A stretch of 55,870 nucleotides of DNA from NCBI GenBank assembly GCA_002388005.1, contig DGLO01000021.1, positions 1 through 55,870 on the forward strand, written 5' to 3'. Position 1 is the stretch's first letter. Each line of letters begins with the position of its first letter. Under the pieces are notes generated by a model. It had not been told where the DNA came from. It saw only the letters and a program-made list of their open reading frames with translations, and did not search any database. The position numbers and the translations under genes were made by a program. This DNA comes from Candidatus Neomicrothrix sp. UBA4542. Lineage in GTDB: Bacteria; Actinomycetota; Acidimicrobiia; Acidimicrobiales; Poriferisodalaceae. Below, one piece after another: positions 27,074 to 35,105 of this stretch.

Positions 27074-27633
27074 AGGACACCGGCGACGACGACGTCCCCA
27101 CCTACGGACCTACCGCACTGGCAACTCCAGCGAATTTCATAACGGTAGCTCGCATTCTCGCTACGCCCGTTTTTGTGCTCCTGATAGCGACCCGCGATCC
27201 GGCGTGGAGCACGTTCGCCGTGGGGTTCATCATCGGCATGTCCGACTTCGTGGACGGCTGGCTGGCTCGTCGTCAAGGCGCCACCCGGTCGGGCGCATTT
27301 CTCGATCCCCTAGCCGACAAAGTTCTCGTTCTTGGAGGCATGTTCGCACTTGTAGCTAACGGCCAATTCCATTGGGTCCCAGTAGCCGTAATCGCCGCGC
27401 GAGAACTAGCGATCAGCTCGTACAGATCACACGCAGGACGCAGAGGAATCACTGTTCCCGCAACACGAATCGCAAAATGGAAAACGTTTGTTCAACTGTG
27501 GGCAATTGGTTTCGCAGTCATTCCTCCAGTGGCGCAGTCGGCGCACTGGATCGCGACGACCACGTTGTGGGTGGCTCTAGCTCTGACCCTCCAAACAGGT
27601 GTTTCCTATCTGCTCCGAGCGCGAAAGACATAG
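27070..27633 (+). CDS. pgsA: CDP-diacylglycerol-glycerol-3-phosphate 3-phosphatidyltransferase
   Basis: 187 residues, integral membrane CDP-alcohol phosphotransferase. The catalytic motif DG-x2-AR-x8-G-x3-D-x3-D is complete: DFVDGWLARR, then GAFLDPLADK. It makes phosphatidylglycerol phosphate from CDP-diacylglycerol in the cytoplasmic membrane. The ATG overlaps the rimO stop by four bases. The phosphatidylinositol or cardiolipin synthases of actinobacteria carry the same motif; the neighbour rimO and the overall form favour PgsA. Confidence 0.9.
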   Translation: MKDTGDDDVPTYGPTALATPANFITVARILATPVFVLLIATRDPAWSTFAVGFIIGMSDFVDGWLARRQGATRSGAFLDPLADKVLVLGGMFALVANGQFHWVPVAVIAARELAISSYRSHAGRRGITVPATRIAKWKTFVQLWAIGFAVIPPVAQSAHWIATTTLWVALALTLQTGVSYLLRARKT

Positions 27634-27732
27634 CTGATCCGACTGAGTAACGATCTTCGAGGTTTCGTGAACTCACGACTCTTGATTGAGGGGCCTCGTA
27701 CAGCACGTGCCGAGGGGCAATAGGGTCATGGT

Positions 27733-28989
27733 ATGAACTGCGAAGTTATTGCTGTCGGTACCGAGTTGCTGCTCGGACAGATCGTGGACACGAATTCTTC
27801 GTGGATCGGAGAACAACTAGCCCTCGCGGGAATTGATAGTCATTATCAAACCAAAGTTGGTGACAACTGGGGACGGATCGAAGACGCCGTCCGTCTCGGA
27901 GTGGAGCGCAGCGATGCGGTGATCATGTGTGGTGGTCTTGGTCCAACTCAAGACGACATAACTAGGGACGTCATTGCAGCTGTGGCTGGATCAGAACTTG
28001 TGCTGGATGACACGATCGCCGAACGCATCAGGGCGATGTTCAAAAGTCGAGGACGAGACATGCCTGAGAACAACCTTCGACAAGCGATGGTCCCGGAGGG
28101 CGCGCGACCCATTCCTGAGCAACCAGGGACTGCGCCCGGCTTGGTGGTGCCTATCTCGACAGCAAACGGCGAACAAAAAGTCATCTATGCCGTCCCGGGT
28201 GTCCCATATGAGATGAAAGAGATGATGTTAGGAACAGTGATTTCGGATCTCCAGCAACGAGCCGGACTGACTTCCGTCATCGAGAGCAGGGTGTTGCGGA
28301 CTTGGGGACAAAGTGAATCAGGATTGGCGGAACTATTAGGCGATCGAATCAACGAATTGGAGGCTTCAGGCAATCCGACGCTCGCTTTTCTGGCGAGCGG
28401 AGTTGAAGGAATAAAGGTTCGCATCACCGCCAAAGCGTCGACTTCGTCCGACGCGACAGCGATGCTTGACAGCGAAGAGACGTATCTGAGAGAACTGCTC
28501 GGCGACTTGGTGTTCGCCGTAGACGCGGAGAACATGGAATCAACAGTTCTCGGTCTACTCGCGGCGAGAGGATTGCATTTAGGCGTCATAGAGACCGCCA
28601 CTGCTGGATTCATGACCCACCGTCTAGCGACAGCTCCGAGCGGGACTCAAGCTTTTTCTGGAGGTGTCATTGCTCGAGGGGCAGGCATCTTGTCGTACCT
28701 TCTGCGCGGAGACCCAGCGGCGGTGCAACCAGAAGAAGCTGCCCTCCAGTTAGCTCGAGTTGCACGGGGAATTCTCGTATCCGATGTAGGTGTCGCTACC
28801 ACCGCAATAGAGGATCCATCCAAGAGCACAGAAACCCACCCCTTCGGCACAGCATGGCTTGCGATATCAATGGCGGAATTCGAAACGGTGGAACAAGTGA
28901 AACTTCCCGGTGACCTGGAACGCATCCGACAGTTCAGCGTTATCTCGCTTCTGAATCTGTTGAGGCTGCACCTCGAGGGGCGGCGCTAG
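27733..28989 (+). CDS. cinA: CinA-like protein: MoCF-type domain plus altered NMN-deamidase-like C-terminal domain
   Basis: 418 residues. Residues 1-170 are the COG1058 / molybdopterin-binding-like domain (VGTELLLGQIVDTNS, GGLGPTQDD), linked to pyridine-nucleotide pyrophosphatase activity in other bacteria. The C-terminal CinA/PncC domain normally has ESCTGG with a catalytic Ser. Here the segment is ETATAG (287-292), with Thr288 at the Ser position, and the usual YSNEAK-like stretch reads RGAGILSY. Deamidase activity is therefore doubtful. The start is leaderless: TAGGGT at 27721-27726, six bases, ATG. thpR follows after five bases. Confidence 0.9.
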   Translation: MNCEVIAVGTELLLGQIVDTNSSWIGEQLALAGIDSHYQTKVGDNWGRIEDAVRLGVERSDAVIMCGGLGPTQDDITRDVIAAVAGSELVLDDTIAERIRAMFKSRGRDMPENNLRQAMVPEGARPIPEQPGTAPGLVVPISTANGEQKVIYAVPGVPYEMKEMMLGTVISDLQQRAGLTSVIESRVLRTWGQSESGLAELLGDRINELEASGNPTLAFLASGVEGIKVRITAKASTSSDATAMLDSEETYLRELLGDLVFAVDAENMESTVLGLLAARGLHLGVIETATAGFMTHRLATAPSGTQAFSGGVIARGAGILSYLLRGDPAAVQPEEAALQLARVARGILVSDVGVATTAIEDPSKSTETHPFGTAWLAISMAEFETVEQVKLPGDLERIRQFSVISLLNLLRLHLEGRR

Positions 28990-28994
28990 TAGCA

Positions 28995-29489
28995 GTGACC
29001 AGAGCCTTTATATCGGCACCTGTCCCATCCGAAGTGGCTGCGAATCTTCGACGTTTGGACCGGACACAACCGGGTATTAGGTGGACTGATCCCGATCAAT
29101 GGCACATAACCCTGCAGTTCTTCGAATGCTGTCGCATTGAAGAAGTTGAGAAGCGTTTTTCACAGATAAGGGCGAATCCACCAATTGGCTTACTTGGTCC
29201 ACGGGTTTCTGTTCTCGGTCGAAACAATGTGGTGGTACCAATCGGCGGGTTGTCTGATCTCGCCTACCAAGTCCGGAATGCGATGACACCACAAGACTTG
29301 ATGAAGAAGCAGTTCTCCTTCGTCGGCCACCTCACCCTTGGTCGGCTGAAGGACGCCACTCACGCAGAACTAAAGGACGCCCCCGTGACGGGCTCTTTCA
29401 GCGTAAATGAACTGGAATTGATTCAGAGTGTCCTTGGCACCGCAGGCCCCACCCACACGACAATCAACCGGCTTTCGCTTCTGCCCTAG
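28995..29489 (+). CDS. thpR: RNA 2',3'-cyclic phosphodiesterase (2H phosphoesterase)
   Basis: 164 residues, usual for ThpR/LigT. The two HxT motifs HITLQFF and HLTLGRLKD define the 2H superfamily. These enzymes hydrolyse RNA 2',3'-cyclic phosphates and can ligate tRNA half-molecules in vitro. The GTG start lies five bases after the cinA stop, so the two are co-transcribed. cinA-ligT-recA operons are known in Deinococcus; here recA is about 2 kb downstream with other genes between. Confidence 0.9.
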   Translation: MTRAFISAPVPSEVAANLRRLDRTQPGIRWTDPDQWHITLQFFECCRIEEVEKRFSQIRANPPIGLLGPRVSVLGRNNVVVPIGGLSDLAYQVRNAMTPQDLMKKQFSFVGHLTLGRLKDATHAELKDAPVTGSFSVNELELIQSVLGTAGPTHTTINRLSLLP

Positions 29490-29531
29490 TTCGAATAAGC
29501 ACATCGCCCTCACTTCTGAAATGCTGTTTGC

Positions 29532-30434
29532 ATGCGTTTCAGCTTCTGGACAGGTAACGGACAATCATGGGAAGACACCCTCGAAGGATGCCATCATGCT
29601 GAGGCAACTGGATGGGACGGCATCTGGTATGCCGACCATTTCATGCCCAACGAAGACAACGTCGATCAACCAATTCACGAGGCATGGTCCGTCCTGGCGG
29701 CCATAGCTGCGTCGGTGCCCCGAGTTCGGATCGGCCCCCTAGTTGCAGGTAACACCTACCGAAATCCAGCCCTGACGGCAAAGATAGCGACAACGATCGA
29801 CCACATATCTGGCGGACGTGTCGTTCTCGGTATCGGAGCGGGATGGCAAGAGAACGAACATGAGAAATACGGTTTTGATTTCTCGACGCTTAAAGGGCGA
29901 CTTGATCGGCTTGACGAGGCGGTAGAGATCATTACGTCGCTTCTTGCCAATGTTCGCACTGAGTATCAAGGAACGCATTACGCGTTGATCGACGCGCCGC
30001 TGGACCCGAAACCGATACAAGCCAAAGTGCCGCTCCTTATCGGCGGCGGTGGGCGTAAGCGGACTTTACGGACCGCGGCCAGGCACGCAGATGAATGGAA
30101 TTACTGGGGGATGCCAAGCGATATTGAAGAATTGTGTGGTGTCTTAGATGCTCATTGTGAGGACGTCGGACGCGACCCGAGCAGTATCCAACGGTCCGCC
30201 TGCGCCCTCATGTTTATTTCCGAAGATGAAGAGCGACTTTCTCGATTGCGAGATCAAGACTTCGGGCGAGCAACCATTGTCGGTACGCCCGAAGAGGTGA
30301 TCGACATTGTTGGGCAATACCGCGAAGTCGGACTCGATGAACTGATCGTTCCGGACTTCACATTTGGTCCAATGAAACGCAAAAAGGAGTCGATGGATCT
30401 TTTCATCGAACAGGTAGCTCCAGAATTCAGGTGA
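29532..30434 (+). CDS. LLM-class F420-dependent oxidoreductase
   Basis: 300 residues of the luciferase-like monooxygenase family: GWDGIWYADHF, HISGGRVVLGIGAGWQENEHEKYG and LLIGGGGRKRTLRTAARHADEWNYWG are characteristic of F420-dependent actinobacterial members of a TIM-barrel type. Redox substrate not identifiable. The start region has no strong ribosome site; ATG 29532 is the earliest residue that aligns with the family start (MRFSFWT). Confidence 0.88.
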   Translation: MRFSFWTGNGQSWEDTLEGCHHAEATGWDGIWYADHFMPNEDNVDQPIHEAWSVLAAIAASVPRVRIGPLVAGNTYRNPALTAKIATTIDHISGGRVVLGIGAGWQENEHEKYGFDFSTLKGRLDRLDEAVEIITSLLANVRTEYQGTHYALIDAPLDPKPIQAKVPLLIGGGGRKRTLRTAARHADEWNYWGMPSDIEELCGVLDAHCEDVGRDPSSIQRSACALMFISEDEERLSRLRDQDFGRATIVGTPEEVIDIVGQYREVGLDELIVPDFTFGPMKRKKESMDLFIEQVAPEFR

Positions 30435-30495
30435 TCGTCGCCGGATCAGACTCAAATGGCGTCCTCGAAATCTGACAGCCGACTACCTGGCTAAC

Positions 30496-31347
30496 TCAAG
30501 AAGCACCAATTTCTCGTGCCAACTGGCCCATTCGAATCTCTCCGTCACGGGTCTGTCCACCAATTTCTAAAAAATTGCGCATTGCTGGTTCCGCCTCATC
30601 AGTGCGTAACAGTTGTTGGAATAAGTACTGCTCCTCCAGCAGGCCGTCCCTCAATGGCAGAGTGTCGGCGTTGTTCACAGCCTCCTTGGCCAAAGCCACC
30701 GCTTGGGGTGGGAAAGCCGCAATCCGGAAAGCTAGATCAGTGACGAAGGGACGAAGTTCTTCAGGGGGCAAGGCTCGATTCAGATAGCCCCACTCTTCTG
30801 CGGTCTTCGCGTCAATGTCGACACCTCCCAGAATAATTTCCATGGCGCGACCTCGGCCGACTAGACGCGGTAATCGCTGAGTTCCTGTCCCACCCGGGAG
30901 GATTCCAAGGGGAACTTCCATCTGATTCACCACAGTTTTGCCTATTGCCCCAAACCGCATGTCACACGACATTGAAAGTTCGCTGCCTCCGCCTCCAACG
31001 CGGCCGCCAATTTCTACAATCGTTGCTTTTGGCATCTTCCTATAGGTCTCACACATCAAATGGAACCCCCCGATCTCTGACTGCCGTTGCGGAGGATCAT
31101 CGGTTGGGAAGCTAAGAATCGCAGACACGTCGAAATGGGCAATAAAAAAGTCGGGGTCGTTGCTGCGCAGTACGACAACTCGAACCGAGCCATCTTCAGC
31201 CACCTGAGCACCGAACTTCGCCAGCTCGCGAAACAATGCCAGCGTCATCACGTTGATAGGTGGAGCATCAATTGTGACGAAGGCGACCCCATCGATGCGT
31301 TGAATTTGAAGGAGTTCGAAATCTTCATCAGTTAGGTGGTTAGTCAT
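30496..31347 (-). CDS. Enoyl-CoA hydratase/isomerase family protein
   Basis: 283 residues of the crotonase fold. The oxyanion-hole region is GRVGGGGSELSMSCDMRFGA, with a Glu in SELSM and a second Glu in NQMEVPLGILPGG, matching the two catalytic glutamates of hydratases, so hydration of enoyl-CoA is likely. GTQRLPRLVGRGRAMEI follows. Start ATG 31347 is chosen because the longer frame to 31428 runs through the recA SOS boxes. Divergent from recA; its promoter region is shared with those boxes, so SOS effects on it are possible. Confidence 0.88.
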   Translation of the reverse strand: MTNHLTDEDFELLQIQRIDGVAFVTIDAPPINVMTLALFRELAKFGAQVAEDGSVRVVVLRSNDPDFFIAHFDVSAILSFPTDDPPQRQSEIGGFHLMCETYRKMPKATIVEIGGRVGGGGSELSMSCDMRFGAIGKTVVNQMEVPLGILPGGTGTQRLPRLVGRGRAMEIILGGVDIDAKTAEEWGYLNRALPPEELRPFVTDLAFRIAAFPPQAVALAKEAVNNADTLPLRDGLLEEQYLFQQLLRTDEAEPAMRNFLEIGGQTRDGEIRMGQLAREIGAS

Positions 31348-31397
31348 TCTGAGAGTCTCGCGGGTTCTTAGACTTCTTGCCGTAGCGAGCGTCTTGA

Positions 31398-31413
31398 TAG
31401 AACATCCGTTCGA
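31398..31413. promoter_or_regulatory. SOS box 1 (LexA site), distal
   Basis: GAAC-ATCC-GTTC at 31400-31411 matches the Gram-positive/actinobacterial LexA core GAAC-N4-GTTC exactly; the flanks (TA left, GA right) are less symmetrical than in box 2. It lies just upstream of the recA -35 element, between recA and the divergent enoyl-CoA hydratase gene, centred 23 bp from box 2. Confidence 0.75.
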
Positions 31414-31416
31414 TAC

Positions 31417-31445
31417 TTGCCCGAACAAACGTTCGGGTGTACCGT
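31417..31445 (+). promoter_or_regulatory. recA promoter
   Basis: TTGCCC at 31417-31422 and TACCGT at 31440-31445 are separated by 17 bases, a good sigma-70-type promoter. SOS box 2 fills the spacer, so LexA would block RNA polymerase directly. The predicted transcription start is near 31452, leaving a leader of about 75 bases before the recA ATG at 31528, which includes a six-base stem GGGCAA/TTGCCC (31501-31517) just upstream of the start codon. Confidence 0.7.
31421..31436. promoter_or_regulatory. SOS box 2 (LexA site), within the recA promoter
   Basis: CCGAAC-AAAC-GTTCGG, a 16-base site with perfect six-base arms, matches the actinobacterial LexA consensus GAAC-N4-GTTC. It sits between the -35 and -10 of recA. 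Confidence 0.88.
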
Positions 31446-31527
31446 GACAATGTCCGTTCGGTTTCAGGGTCCGACCCTATTCGTACGGTTTCCACCAACT
31501 GGGCAATGGATTTGCCCGATCACCGAA

Positions 31528-32619
31528 ATGGCTTCACCTGAAGTCAAAGATACGTCCGAGGAGGACAGCAGCGTGGAACGAGAAAAAGCACTCGATATGG
31601 CACTGTCGCAGATTGAGCGCCAATTTGGCGAAGGCGCAGTCATGAAAATGGGTGAGCGCGGCCAAATGAAAGTTGAAGCTGTGTCATCAGGCAGCCTGGC
31701 AATCGACGTGGCCCTTGGCATTGGGGGTCTTCCGCGAGGGCGGGTTGTCGAGGTTTATGGTCCAGAAGCATCGGGAAAGTCAACCCTCGCGATGCATGTT
31801 GTAGCGGAAGCCCAACGCACCGGTGGAATCTGTGCCTATGTAGATGCAGAGCATGCCATGGACCCCGACTACGCCAAAAATATCGGCGTTGACGTCGACG
31901 AATTACTCATTTCCCAGCCTGATACTGGTGAGCAAGCTCTTGAAATTACCGACATGCTGATTCGTTCAGGAGCCATTGATGTTGTGGTCATTGACTCAGT
32001 GGCAGCGCTCACACCGAGAGCTGAAATTGAAGGTGAAATGGGTGATACTCACGTCGGGCTACAAGCTCGGTTGATGTCACAAGCCTTACGAAAACTCACC
32101 GCCAACCTGAGCAAAACTAAAACCATCGTCATCTTCATCAATCAATTGCGGGAAAAGATCGGCGTTATGTTCGGCAGTCCCGAAACAACGCCTGGTGGTC
32201 GAGCCCTGAAGTTCTACTCGTCGATTCGTATAGATATTCGCCGGATAGAAGCGATCAAGTCTGATGGTGAGATCACGGGTGGCCGTACCCGCATCAAAGT
32301 CGTCAAGAACAAAGTTGCCCCTCCGTTCCGGCAGGCCGAATTTGACATCATGTACGGCAAAGGAATCAGCCGAGAAGGATCACTCATAGATGTTGGTGTG
32401 GAGCAAGGCATCGTCAAAAAATCTGGTGCCTGGTACACCTACGAAGGCGAACAACTGGGCCAAGGCAGAGAAAACGCTAAACAATTTCTGACAGAGAACC
32501 CGGAAGTCATGGTTGAAATTGACGGCCGAATAAGGTCACAGCTTGGTATGACCGATTCACCAACCGATGACCAAACGAGCGACGACGAAAATGAAGTCGC
32601 AGAAGTCATCGACGACTAA
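31528..32619 (+). CDS. recA: Recombinase RecA
   Basis: 363 residues. Walker A is GPEASGKS (78-85), followed by YVDAEHAMDPDYA, VVIDSVAAL (Walker B), the L1/L2 DNA loops (GEMGDTHVGLQARLMSQALRK) and FGSPETTPGG, ending in an acidic tail. It carries out homologous strand exchange and LexA/SOS co-protease function. I start at ATG 31528, which fits the family; an in-frame ATG at 31450 near the predicted transcription start would add 26 residues and cannot be excluded. recX, often the next gene, is absent; a flavin monooxygenase follows. Confidence 0.97.
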   Translation: MASPEVKDTSEEDSSVEREKALDMALSQIERQFGEGAVMKMGERGQMKVEAVSSGSLAIDVALGIGGLPRGRVVEVYGPEASGKSTLAMHVVAEAQRTGGICAYVDAEHAMDPDYAKNIGVDVDELLISQPDTGEQALEITDMLIRSGAIDVVVIDSVAALTPRAEIEGEMGDTHVGLQARLMSQALRKLTANLSKTKTIVIFINQLREKIGVMFGSPETTPGGRALKFYSSIRIDIRRIEAIKSDGEITGGRTRIKVVKNKVAPPFRQAEFDIMYGKGISREGSLIDVGVEQGIVKKSGAWYTYEGEQLGQGRENAKQFLTENPEVMVEIDGRIRSQLGMTDSPTDDQTSDDENEVAEVIDD

Positions 32620-32784
32620 CAAGTCACGACCCTATTTCTGGAAATCTCAAAGAGCCCGAACTTCTGGCGTCAGCATTGCGACCTTTCCCGATACTGTGGC
32701 CCGGCGCGTAGTTGAAGCTGCGACCTGAACCGCTTGCACTGTAGGTTTGGTCGTACTCCAACATTCAATTCAGGAATGAGTGCG

Positions 32785-34557
32785 ATGGCCGAGAAGCAGA
32801 AAAAGCCGCAGAATGTCTTCAACCTTGACTACTCCCGTGAGGTGCAAGAACGTCCGCCGCAGGAGTACTACGACAACATCAAAGAAAAATTCGCAGGTGA
32901 ACGTGACCTGCGTCTTGGTTATCGACCACCGGGAACGGATAACTACACATCAGAGTTGACCGGCGACCTCGGGAAATACGCCGTTGATCCCTACGGAACA
33001 GAAATTCCTGAACGCGAGCCTCTCAACGATTCAGTCGAAGTTCTCTTCATCGGCGGAGGTTTTTCGGCCTTACTCACGTCGGCACGGCTCAGAGAAAAAG
33101 GTGTCGAAAGCATTCGGATCGTGGAACGCGGAGCTGACGTCGGAGGTACCTGGTACTGGAATCGGTATCCCGGTGTGGCCTGCGATGTCGTCGCCTATGA
33201 CTATCTGCCCCTTCTTGACGAGACCGGATATGTTCCGAGTCGTCATTACGCGGGCGGAGAAGAGATCTACCAATACTGCAAGCAGATCGCCGAACGATTT
33301 GATCTGTACAACCTCGCTGTTTTCGGTACGACGGTCACCTCGACAGTTTGGGATCAGGCCACGGAAACGTGGCTTGTGGGTACTGACCGCGGCGATACCA
33401 TTCGGGCACAATTCGTCGTGTGCGCAAATGGCACCCTTGCTAAACCCAGGCTCGCGAAGATTGACGGCGTTCAACGATTCTCCGGCCACTCGTTCCACAC
33501 TTCTCGCTGGGATTATGAGTACACGGGTTCCCAACTCGAACACTTGAATGACAAGCGAGTCGGAATCATTGGGACAGGCGCTAGTGCTGTGCAGGCGATT
33601 CCTGAACTCGGCAAAGCTGCGAAGGAATTATTTGTCTTCCAGCGCACACCCTCGTCAATTGACGTGAGAGATGATTGGGAGACTGATCTTGAGTGGGCTG
33701 CCACCTTGGAACCGGGTTGGCAAGCCCAACGACGCGCCCGAGCTATCGAAGGGCCTCAACTTCCAGACGCGGTTAAGGCGCGCCGAGCGGCGATGTCTCG
33801 GGAGGAAAAAATCCAACGGCAGGAGAACGCGAACATTGATGCCATGATGCGCATCCACACACGTATCGATGAGGTAGTCGAAGATCGTGAGACAGCAGAA
33901 TCGTTGAAACCCTGGTACATGCTGATGTGCAAGCGCCCGTGCTTTCACAACGAGTACTTGCCAACCTTTAATCGTCCCAACGTAACCCTGGTTGACACAA
34001 AGGGCGCAGGTATCACCGAAATCACCGAAGCGGGCCCGGTATTTGACGGAACTCAATACGAGGTCGACGTCCTTATTTACGCCACTGGATTTGAAGTCCA
34101 ACAAACTGGCATATACAACGAAATTGTCGGTGAAGATGGGTTGGACCTCAACGAAAAGTACCTCGATGGAATTCGGACCTTGGTCGGGATCCACTCACAG
34201 GGCTACCCGAACCTGTTCATCATGGGCGGATATCAAGCATTCTTCGCGTTCAATCTGACAGACGTTCTCAATAGTCAGGGTGAACACATCGCCGAATGCA
34301 TTGACTTCACTCGCCGAAACGAAATTCACAGCCTGGACTGCACTATCGACGCAGAGGAGTGGTGGGTCCAAGAAGTGATCTCTCATCGGGGGAAAACCAG
34401 CCGAAACAAAGATTGCACTCCGGGCTATTACAACTTCGAAGGAGCCGAAAATCGGCGCCAAGACGGTAACTACAACGGGACGATGAAGCAGTACCTCGGT
34501 CACATGTCTCACATTAGAGACAACATGTCCGATCATTTTGTGTTCACACAGAGGTAG
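32785..34557 (+). CDS. Flavin-containing (Baeyer-Villiger-type) monooxygenase
   Basis: 590 residues. An N-terminal Rossmann motif FIGGGFSAL (88-96) binds FAD, VGGTWYWNRYPGVACD is the substrate/flavin edge, and FSGHSFHTSRWD (232-243) fits the BVMO fingerprint FxGxxxHxxxWD. A second Rossmann motif GIIGTGASAVQ binds NADPH. Such enzymes insert oxygen into ketones (including steroid or cyclic ketones). About 80 residues before the first motif form a family-typical extension. ATG 32785 is preceded by AGGA at nine-base spacing; an ATG at 32776 is also in frame. The gene interrupts the usual recA to miaB order. Confidence 0.9.
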   Translation: MAEKQKKPQNVFNLDYSREVQERPPQEYYDNIKEKFAGERDLRLGYRPPGTDNYTSELTGDLGKYAVDPYGTEIPEREPLNDSVEVLFIGGGFSALLTSARLREKGVESIRIVERGADVGGTWYWNRYPGVACDVVAYDYLPLLDETGYVPSRHYAGGEEIYQYCKQIAERFDLYNLAVFGTTVTSTVWDQATETWLVGTDRGDTIRAQFVVCANGTLAKPRLAKIDGVQRFSGHSFHTSRWDYEYTGSQLEHLNDKRVGIIGTGASAVQAIPELGKAAKELFVFQRTPSSIDVRDDWETDLEWAATLEPGWQAQRRARAIEGPQLPDAVKARRAAMSREEKIQRQENANIDAMMRIHTRIDEVVEDRETAESLKPWYMLMCKRPCFHNEYLPTFNRPNVTLVDTKGAGITEITEAGPVFDGTQYEVDVLIYATGFEVQQTGIYNEIVGEDGLDLNEKYLDGIRTLVGIHSQGYPNLFIMGGYQAFFAFNLTDVLNSQGEHIAECIDFTRRNEIHSLDCTIDAEEWWVQEVISHRGKTSRNKDCTPGYYNFEGAENRRQDGNYNGTMKQYLGHMSHIRDNMSDHFVFTQR

Positions 34558-34607
34558 TGACCAACCAGCTCCCTAGCGAAACTTCGCGAATAGAGCCCAT
34601 TTCAATC

Positions 34608-35054
34608 TCAGCCACCGGTATCGCGCAGGGTCACCAAGCCGTGGACAGCAAGGGTCTCGTTTTGGCTGATTTCGACTGAGATAAGGCGATTCTTTCCCCG
34701 GCGGTTCAATACTCGGCCCCCGATGTGAAAGACGCCTTCAGAAATCGGTTCGAAGTAATCGACACGCATATTGATTGTCGACTGAAAACCCGTCGGAGCA
34801 TTCGAATCGGTCCGGGAAGTGTAGAGAGCAACAAGGTCCACGTACGCGCCGGTAAATCCGCCGAATAGCTGTCCATTTGGATTGAGGCAGCCCTTTGGAA
34901 GATGACACTCAACGGCGAGTTCGCCGACACCTCGATGCAGCACCGTCCAGTCATAGGCTTCGAGAAGGTCACCAGCCGGGTGTCCTGGATTAATTAAACG
35001 TCCCTCTGGAACGTCTTCAGCCCACGGTCGTCGGCCATCGTTTGAATTGGTCAC
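34608..35054 (-). CDS. PaaI-type hotdog-fold thioesterase
   Basis: 148 residues, hotdog fold. CLNPNGQLFGGFTGAYVD carries the family's G-G-F loop and the conserved Asp in the central helix, and INMRVDYFEPI is the usual strand. It would hydrolyse acyl- or aryl-CoA thioesters. It lies on the minus strand between plus-strand housekeeping genes and ends close to the monooxygenase, so it may take part in the same catabolic route; this is inference. Confidence 0.85.
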   Translation of the reverse strand: MTNSNDGRRPWAEDVPEGRLINPGHPAGDLLEAYDWTVLHRGVGELAVECHLPKGCLNPNGQLFGGFTGAYVDLVALYTSRTDSNAPTGFQSTINMRVDYFEPISEGVFHIGGRVLNRRGKNRLISVEISQNETLAVHGLVTLRDTGG

Positions 35055-35105
35055 AGCGAAGATTCAACTCCATCACTGCAGCCAATGCCCAATAGCCTGT
35101 GGGAT

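Noticed and set aside
31417..31527. N-terminal extension of RecA from 31417
   Set aside because: It would start inside the SOS box and promoter; only the shorter version from 31450 or 31528 is compatible with the predicted transcript.
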